NCBI GenBank assembly: GCA_039707465.1 | Contig: CM077646.1 | Span: forward strand, 78,950,715 to 79,014,714 | Direction: 5' to 3' | Length of the DNA: 64,000 bases | DNA from: Rhabdophis nuchalis | Lineage: Eukaryota > Chordata > Lepidosauria > Squamata > Natricidae | Shown here: positions 50,301 through 60,259 of the stretch, piece after piece | How the letters are laid out: each line of letters opens with the position of its first letter | How positions within the stretch are numbered: the stretch's first letter is position 1 | Program-made: the position numbers and the translations under genes | Notes under the pieces: model-generated | The model's database searches: none | What the model was told of the DNA's origin: nothing | The model's input: the letters and a program-made list of their open reading frames with translations, nothing else

Positions 50301-53012
50301 AGAAAGCTTTAATTTCTTTCTTCACCCCATAGCAAACTCAAGATTAATTCCTGACCTCTTTTAAGTTTGTTCCTCTGTGTAGAAGAGATTGACCTCATTA
50401 TTTGGATTTTTAAAAATGTTATTTCTATTACATATTCTCTTGGCCTGACAATGGACAGTTTTATCATTTTCTTCTGCCACCCTTTATTATTATTATTATT
50501 GTTGTTGTTATTTTGTTGTTATTGCTATTATTTTATAAATAAAATTTCTTGGGCTAATTTCACTAGTAGATGAAAATGATCATAAGAAAGGGAGAGAGGT
50601 ATCTAGCCCTGGGCGTATCATTATTTCCAGACAATGTTTAGTTTGAGTTTAGGCATATATTTGCATAAGTAAATGTATCCAAATCAGCTTTGAAACTATT
50701 TATTTATTTCATTTATTTGACTTGTATGCAGCTTACAAACACTCTAAAAGCCAGTAAAACATTAAAATAATGCACTAATAACAACTACAAGTACTACTAC
50801 AACAACTACGGAATATTGGATAGCAATTTATTGGATAGCATAGCCAACTTTTCAGAATATAGCAGAAAAATTGAATTGCATACCTATACTTTTTCTTCAC
50901 CTCTTTTTCTTAACCTCTTACTATTCATTTTGTAGATTTTCAATCTATTAACTGTATTTTTAAAAAGTAGGTTTGTTGCTTGTTGTTTGTCTATGACTGC
51001 TTCTCCAATCCATGGTGATAGCACTTCAAAAACTTATATGATCTTTTTTTTTTAATTCATCAGCAATCCATCTCAAGCCCAGCTCCTTTACAGCAAGTTC
51101 TCAGCAACCAGCCCGTGTGCCCAGTACAGCAACCTGCACCTCACCTGTTGTCCCAGTTTCAAATGCCCAGTTCTCATATGGCAGCTACCAATGCACCACT
51201 GGCACCTCTGCAGGTCCTCCCTGTGCAATCACTTCCACCAGTTCCACCTGCTCAAGTAAGTCCTTTGTAGCACTCAATAAGGTTTCCTCATTTTGGTATG
51301 GAGATTTCATGTTGCTAGAAACATGGAAATGTTTTCATATCTCAGTTGGCTTTTGTTGCAACATTGAATTATTTAAAAAATCTAGCTATTTATTACCTAT
51401 TGCCATAATAAATTAAAAAATAAAATAAGACATTCAGAAAAGTTAAACAATATGCCACTAGCTCAAAGTAGCCAGCTCTTGTAATTTTGTAGTTCCATCT
51501 AGCCGGCCTAGCGTAGCCCCCTATACTGACTTTTAGATAGTTTTTAAATTTGGGGATTTTAATCTGGTTTTAGCACAGGTTCTATTGAATTAGTTTTTTA
51601 AATTTTATATGATGTTTTGTATGTATTTTAATTTTCCTGTGCGCCGTCCTGGGTCCGTTTGGAGAAGGGCGGGGTATAAATTGAATAAATATAAATATAT
51701 ATATAATTTCTTCACAATGGACTAATGAGATGAGGAACCAATCAAGAACCAACTTTCTTTGGCTTCCGTAACTTGGGTTTTCATAATTTGGACCATCAGA
51801 GAGCAGCTTGCTAGGTTCAGATACATGAACCCAATCAGCCTCGGGGTCAAGAGGTATACCACAAAAGAGCCTCTGAACATGCTAGCCATAGCTGCTGCCG
51901 AAATGCTAGAACAAAATAAAACTAGATCATGAACATTCATCCTGAAAGTTCATCCCTTCTCCTTTGATGCCAGTCAGGAAGGCCTATGCCAGCATTTAAT
52001 ATATCACTTCCTTACATTAGGACAAAAAGGACAGCTATATGAACATGAGAACTTACATAGTAATGGTAATATGATGAAGATTTTATAAAATGACAAATGA
52101 AAAAGAAAAATTTAATTTTAAAAGGGAAAAAGAACATGTATAAAGCAGACAAATTTCTCTGTGTGTATAATTAGTGTTTATATAAACAAAACATGCATTT
52201 TTAATAGCACTTAGACTTATATACTGCTTTATAGTGCTTTACAGCCCCCTCTAAGCAGTTTACAGAGTCAGCACACTGCCCATATTTGGGTCCTCATTTT
52301 ACTGACCTCGGCAGGATGGAAGGCTAAGTCAAGCTTGAGCCTGGTGAGATTCGAACTGCCAATTGCAGGCAGATGGCAGTCAGCAAAAGTAGTCTGCAGT
52401 ACAGCATTCTAACCACTGTGCCACCATGGCTCATTAAGATATTGGAAGCTTCGGCCTTTGGTTCAAATAATAATTTGAGTACAAAAGCATAAGCTCGTTC
52501 AACGTATTGTTAAATTGTGAAATGAGTGGTGTAGCATTTCATTTGAACTAGAGCACAGCTATTTATTTAGCACTATCACTTATAATATTGTCAGAATCTT
52601 CACACAATTTGCTTGGAGTTCAGTTTATACATTTATTCAGGTGGTTGCCACCAAAAAAAAAAATCTATGAAACCATAAAATGTTTTGACCCTATTTCCAA
52701 ATTGCTTCACATTCTCATGACAAAAATTGTTTATGAAATATGAATAGCAATTAAATTAATTTGAATTCTAGATAATAACTAGAGTAATACATTTTTTTTC
52801 CTCAGAGGCTACCTGGTTACATCCCTCCAGTTTTCTTGGCAAGGTTTCTCAGAAGTGGTTTGCCATAGCCTCCTTCTTAGAGCCAGGAGAGAGTGACTGG
52901 ACCAAGTTACCCAGCTGGTTTTATGCCTAAGGCTGGACCAGAACTCTTAGTTGCCTCATTTCTAACCTGGTGCTTGAATCATATACCAAACTGGCTGAAT
53001 TATTATCAAATA

Positions 53013-53080
<68 letters not shown>

Positions 53081-55639
53081 AGTATAATAAAAATAGGAAT
53101 GGCTTCATGCCCTAGTGGTGAAGATGCTCGCCTCCCACTTGGGAAGTTGAGAGTTCAATCCTAGGTAGTGGCAGATGTTTCTCTCCTAGGGCATAAAGAA
53201 AAAAAATCTGTGAATTCCACTTAGATATCCAGAAGGGCGTCCAGCCAGTCAATGCTCAGCTCCATCCAGTCACTCCAACTTTACCCCAAATTAATGGATT
53301 ACAGGGTTGTAAAAAGATAATTTTAACAATATAATAAAAAATGACCGCAGCATCTTTATCTGTTCTGGGTGGCCTTAAGACCTGCCTCAGAATCTGCCTT
53401 GGAAGGCGAGCGCTTTGTATAAGGTGAGCCTCTACAGAGAAATCTACCTTTAGGTCTCTTCCTATCATAACTTCTGGTAGGTTGGAATACCCAAATAGAT
53501 ATTCTCAGACTGTACAGGCAAATTTGATCAGGAAAAGCATTCTTTTAAAACCCAGCCCCAAGTGATTAATCTAGCAGTTTAAATGGCACTCAGTAACATG
53601 CTCATAACCAATGCGGCAACAATATCCAGCGGCAGTATCAAAATTAATAATCCACAGGTATTAAACATGCTGAAGCTTCTGTGTGACCTTCAAAAACAGT
53701 CCCACATAAAATAGTCATCTAAATGAGATGTAACAAATGCAGGAATCACTGTCTCCCATGCATTTTAATACCAGGTAAGTGTACAGGTGGAACACCAACT
53801 GAAACTGATTAAAAGTCATCTTATCCGCATCCTCACAATCCGAGATCATAGTATCTGACCAGGTTATGGTATCTGTCTTATCCATTTTGCTCAGTGGAAG
53901 ATGTGTAACTTCGTATCATATTATCCCAATTGATCTATTTCTTCCAGTGGGTTTTAGGTAGATGTTGGACAGGGTAGGTAGGGGGCAGGACTGAGTCCTG
54001 CAGCATCCCACAATGAAGCATAAAAAGAGTCAGACCATTCCCCATCTATCACCACAATTCTGATGTTCATATCCTGCCCAGATGAATCTTGCCCAATATC
54101 CAGGGCTATTAAAAGATCTAGGGAAACAATGACAGTTGCATTTGCTCCATCCATATCCCAGCTCAGGTCATCCTGACAGCAACCAGCGTGTTTTTTGATT
54201 CATGCTGAGCATGAATCTGGACTGACATTACTTGAGATAATTTGTGTTCTCTGTAACTGCAGCCCAATCACTTTTTTCACAACCTTCCCAAAGAAGGAGA
54301 GATTGGAAAAAGAATTTTCCATTGGATCTGATCCAGGACTTTTCAGGAGTAGATGGATCAGCATCTCTTTAAGCAGTGCTGAATTTTCTTCTTCAGTGGC
54401 TCATGCCTGGTCTGTCCTCTCATCTACAATTAAATCATATATGAGGCTAAGTTTATTGTCGGCTGACATTTAAAACAATCAACATGAGCCCACAATGCTC
54501 AGTCATGCAGTTATCTGGCTCATGTGTCGTGATTTTGGCATGGTACACATTTCCAATCCTTTTTCTCTTGTCTCTTCCCCCACCATCAATCTTCTTTTAT
54601 ATCCCTGCTTGGTCCTACTGATTTTCTCCTCCTATCTCTGCCTCCCTTAGCCAGAGTTTCTCAACCTTCTTAGCTAGAGTTTCTCAACTTTGGCAACTTA
54701 ATGAATTCTGACATCTAAAGTCTACATGTCTTAATACCAAACTTGGGAATCACAACCCTCAGCTACGTACTTAGCTCATACTCCCCAATTGTGCAAAATA
54801 ACCATCTCTTTACCATGGGCAATCAATTACAATACCTGGCATCTGCACCCAATGCAACCATGCATCCCCAAGCTCTACATTCTCCAAACCCTCTTCAACC
54901 CAGTTCTCTTCCCTTCTATACTTACTTGCGTCTCCCCTAGCTAGCTCAGATAGTGTTAAACACACTAGTCCTTTTTCTCATTCTGGAAAAGTGCTCTTTC
55001 CTTCCCTCTCCCCTCTTCTTTGCCATTTACAAAGCCAGTAATCTTTTCTTTTCTTTTTGGAGATTCTCTTTGTTTTTCCTATGTCTCCTCTGCTACTTGG
55101 TGTAAGAAAATAGAACTCCACTGGCCCATTTCAGTTGACACAGTTTCCTAAAGAATCTTGCCATCTGATGTATTTTTGGGCTTCTTCACGCTTTTATTTC
55201 TTCTGTTTTTAATGTATTTTCCTCTACTATTTATTCCAGTTTTAATTCTACTTCCTCTGTTTTTCAGGAAAAACAATAGGTGGCAGATGAGGCTATAACA
55301 GTTTAATTATAGACTTGTAGTGCAATCTGGTATCAGATAAATAATAAGAGATAAAGCAGAATGTGTGATTCTTCTTCTGCAATCCCTATTTGTTAAGTCC
55401 TTTCATATAATAAGAAAACCCCAGATTGACAACCCCAAGATAACAGAATAACAGAGTTGGAAGGGACCTTGGAGGTCTTCTAGTCCAACTCCCCTGATTA
55501 GGCAGGAAGCCCTATACCATTCAGATAAATGGTTGTCCAATCTCTTCTTAAAATTGTCCAATGTTGGAGCATTCACAACTTGTGGAGGCAAGTTGTTCCA
55601 CTGACTAATTGTTCTAACAGTCAGGAAATTTCTCCTTAG

Positions 55640-55671
<32 letters not shown>

Positions 55672-58600
55672 CTGTAAGTTTTGAAATTTTATTCGATCAT
55701 CTTGACACAAAAAAATTCTTACAGCAGCTTTTGTGGTATGTGTTTTGTGGGGGGAATGTCGATAGTAAATAACTTTTTTTCTTTTAAACATAACATATTG
55801 TACAATTTCCAGAAGTTTTTTTAGAATCACTGTAAGAGAACAGACTCTACATGCTAAAGTGACAAGTTTTCATCCAGGAATATATATATATATATGTATA
55901 GATATATATATTTAAAATCCACTAATCTCCTTAGTTTTAAGTTACTTCTCTCCTTGATTAGTTTCCACCCATTGCTTCTTTTTCCTGCCTTCAGGTGGTT
56001 TGGAGCATAGCTTAACTCCCTCTTCTTTGTGGCAGGCCCTGAGATATTGGAACACTGCTACCATGCCTTCCCTAATCCTTCTTTTCATTAAACTAGACAT
56101 ACCCAGTTCCTGCAACCGTTCTTCATATGTTTTAGCCTCCAGTCACCTAATCATCTTTGTTGCTCTTCTTTCTAGAGCAGTGGCCCCCAACCTTTTGGGC
56201 ACTAGGGACCAGTTCTGTGGTTTTGTGTGCAGCCTCAATCCCGTGGATGGGGCTTCCCTTGATTTCACAGCCCAGTTTCTGGCATATCGCAGAACACTGC
56301 CAGTCCATGGACCTAGAGTTGGGCATCCCTGTTCTAGACTTTCAATTTCTTTTTCACATTGTGGTGACCAAAGTTGGATGCAGTATTCCAAATGTGGTCT
56401 TACCAAGGCATTATAGAGATGCTATCATACATATATTTTTGATTCAATTATTCCTGCCCCCAGTTCTATCATAAATACCTAAATAGCTCAACAAGTGAAT
56501 CCTGATTAAGATTTTCAGAAAATAGTAAACTGAAAATTAATCCAGAGATTACATTTTTCATTTGCCCATCCCCTTTTCTCTTCAGACTTTACCCTTAGAG
56601 CAAATGATTCCTCTCTTTCTTTCCAGCTGTCGCTTTGTAGCATGGGGGGGGGGGGGGATTCTTTGTTTCTACTTTGATCTCTCTGTAATGGTGCAACCAC
56701 ATTTGGCCAAATGAGCCCTTCCAGAATCCTCAAAGAACAAGTGATGCTCTCTGTGTTTTGACACCTCACTGAAGCTATTAGCCAATACAGATACAAAGTG
56801 TTGGAGTATTTGGACAGATACAAGTTCCAAAATGATTGCATTGAACGAAAGAAGGTTTTTCACAAGTAGGATGTTTGTTGCAAATCTGATCATATTCAAT
56901 AAGGACAGGGTTATTGTCAAAACATCACTTATCTTATAAATGACTAGCCATATGTTTAACCATTTGAGGTATAAAAGATATGAGAGGATTGCAGCTTCCA
57001 GAAGTTCCAAGCTTCTTGGAAATTTTGGAGTTGCCATTCACATACATTTAGAAATGACCAGGTTCGAAAAAGCTGGTCTATGATAGGGTGTAGTTCCAAG
57101 ACCTCAGTTAAATAAGTCTAGCACAAATGCATTTTAATTATCCCTGTAACTTTATTACATAATAATCCATGTTTAAATCCCACTATCTTAATAATAGAAG
57201 GTTAGCCTTATTTTTAATGATGAAGTAAAAATGAATATGCAAATTATTTTGTATGTTTATAATGAGTGAAACTAATATCTCAAAGCTATAAGATGATATC
57301 GATGAATTTATATTAAATAATGGTTTTGTCAAAATTGTATAATGTTGAACATTGTTATGCTTACTTATTTGTATTGTGAATATCATCATTTATATACACT
57401 TACAGCTGCTAACCTGCTTTAAATAATTGAAATTATTTAAATGCTTGTTCTTACCTTGATAATGTATTCCAGTTTATCCTTTCTAATATGCTCCTTCCAG
57501 CCTGAAGCTCATTTGTTATGCTTGCTAAGCTCATACGTTCTCTGCATTGCTCCTCCAGACATAAGTTGTTCTTACTCACTCTTGACCCTTGACATACTTA
57601 CTTCCTGCAGCATCATATCCTTTGCATTGGGGATTTATTTATTTTTTTGCACTAATTCCAATGCACACTTAATCTGCATTCTGAATATTGCTGAATTTTA
57701 CCATTTATTAGTCCAGCAACACATTATTCAAAATGATCACATGAGTTCAATTTAAGACACTAGGTTGCATGCAATATTATAGAAACTTTGAAACTATAGC
57801 AGTTTTAGTGTAGATGAAATATTTGTGCTTATGCATGGGATAGCTTATTAGTTGAGAGTTTCAGTTGAGAGAACAGCTACATAAGGACATAATACACTAC
57901 AGACAGACAGTACAGACAGAGGCTCTGTACATACCAAATCAGATACTATTAGTGCCTGCCAGATATTTGCCTAAAGTGTATATTTTCCTGAGTGATTATT
58001 AATAGGTTACTGCATGCTTTATATTTTTCCTTTGTATTAATTTTGGATTGGTCTGTTAACGTGCAGTTGCTCTGAAAGCCTACTGAGCTTATTCTGGAAC
58101 AATTTACACGCATGAAAAAAAAAAGAATGGAAACCATTTTTCATTTTATTGATCGGTATGATTTAGGCACTACCCAACTCGAAATACTCTGGGTTGCTTA
58201 AAAAGGCAGAATCATTTCATTAATATATAGCAAATGAATTGATTTAATGTCATCTGGGAATTCTCTTGCGATTTATATAATATTATATTTTCTTCCAGAT
58301 TCCTCAGTTTCCCATCATTCCTGCAGTCACCCCTCTGGCAGGACTTGACAGTCATCCTTCAAACCTGTCTGATATACCTGCTGCAAATATGCCCCCCATC
58401 CCTGCTCCTTCTCAATATTTTCCTTCAGCTGTGATAATACCTGTGAACTCAGCTCTGTCACTGTCATCAAATTCCCCTGCCCTCCCCATGCAAGCAGTCA
58501 ACCTTCCTCATACTAATGTGGCTTCCTTGGTCTTACCCTGCCAAACAATTGTGCCAAATATGCCGGCTGCTCCAGTACCATTACTTCCTATGCCTCCGCC

Positions 58601-60185
58601 GGGAGTGTCAGCTTTACCAACACATCATGTGGCAGCCCAACTCTCCCAACAACAAATGTACCAGGCAACCCTCCAGCAGATAATACAGAACGAAGCTATG
58701 TCTTCTCCCCTCCACACCCAGAATATGCAAGCAGTTGCACAACAGCAGCAACAGATGCTGTCTTCACTTCCACAGTCACTTCAGCCAAGCATAATTCAGC
58801 CTTCAGAACAGGCTATGTCTGCTTCTGGGGCTGGTAATCAGGTAATCTATTTGACATTGGATTTTCATGGGTTTAGATCATAGGAGTAGCTCTCCAAGTG
58901 TCAGCTCTGTAGATAGTTCAAATTTTAAAAGAAATTTGAGAAACATTTGCCCATTGAGATAAGATAATGAAACCGAATCCTTAAAAATGAATTGATTAGG
59001 ATAGTGAAACTCTAAATATGAAGGACATTTCCTTGAATAGGAAATGTCAGAGGATAAAGAATGCTTAAGGTGCCTTAAGTGGAAATTTCTGTCCCAGGAG
59101 GTGACATTATTTCTTTTCAGAAGTGAAAAGCACTTTTAATTTCCAATTACAGTTAGTGTTTTCCAATATGCCACTGCAGTCAGAGTACAAAATGATAATA
59201 ATTTCTTAATGAAAGTTAATCGCTTATAAGTAGGTTTGTAGAATAGTGTAATTTTAAGTGCATGCCTGTTTCTTTAAAAGTAGATATTTATTTTACAAAG
59301 AATTTTAGAACAATTTAAAAATATTTAATGGTAATAAATACCTTCTTATCACAATTACAAATTTAAACAATGGTTGAAGATACATATATATCTATATACT
59401 GTATGTGTACAGGTATGTGTGTGTGTGAGAGAGTGTGTACATTTTTTCAGGTTTAGGAGAATAGAAGCTTCTAATTTTAAATATTTATAAAATATTATAA
59501 GGTAATGCAACAGAAGAAAATAATTTATAAAAAGATTGAATATTTCTTTTAAACAGGAATGTTATAAGAAATCATAGATTTTATCATTTGTCATTTTATC
59601 ACCTTAAGAGCCACAACATTCCATCTCAAACTGTTGTTCTGTACACCCAACTTTACTATATTACATCTTTATTTTCAGCCACATATTTGGTACATAAAAA
59701 TTGTTTGTGAAGAATTCGTATTCACCTGGTCCTAGTCTAACCTCCAATGAATGAATGATATTTATTCTCACTGGCTTCAATATTAATTGAACCATCCAAT
59801 GTGGTTCTTCAAGTATTTGAGAGATCTTTTACTGATGTCCTGTATCAGTTTTGATTCACTGTAAGTTTTGCTATCAAATGAGATCTAGAGGCATTATTGA
59901 AAATAATAATAATAATCTTTATTGTCATTGTAAAAATTACAATGAAATTGGTATAAAAAAATCTATACAGATACTTTATACCTTATCCCAAAAGATAAAA
60001 AAAAATAAGGAAATTCAAGCTGTCTCCATTTTACTTATGTCAATGGTTCCTATTACTGTAATTGTTCACTTAATACCCAACAAAAATCATGGAAATATAA
60101 AATGGTATATAAAATGATTCTGGTATATAAAATGGTTCAAATTGCTAAATGTTTGTCATATGTCCTCTATATGGTATAACAACTG

Positions 60186-60259
<74 letters not shown>

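Larger units (their letters stand above)
55427..56435 (-). repeat. CR1-type LINE 3' region with two nested insertions
   Basis: Minus-strand CR1 of the lineage at 45955. The tail ataacagaataacagagttg and body ggaccttggaggtcttctag are followed after the first insertion by ccttgattagtttccaccca and, on the minus strand, [15 protein letters not shown]. It is split at 55644-55925 by a poly-A retrocopy and at 56178-56331 by a hAT miniature element. Confidence 0.85.
51256..58298 (+). other. WNK2: WNK2 intron 10
   Basis: Begins gtaagt, ends tcttccag. It holds a CR1 tail (51500-51703), three SINE copies, a GAT array, old LINE-like debris (53540-54480) and a CR1 copy carrying two nested insertions (55427-56435). 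54500-55400 and 56450-58298 contain nothing recognised apart from a G run near 56645. Confidence 0.88.

Noticed and set aside
52893..53164. Poly-Met and poly-Asp frames
   Set aside because: Produced by the GAT microsatellite.
60187..60259. GATA (Bkm-type) array as evidence for a sex chromosome
   Set aside because: Short GATA arrays occur on snake autosomes, and this one is explained as the tail of a Penelope-type fragment.
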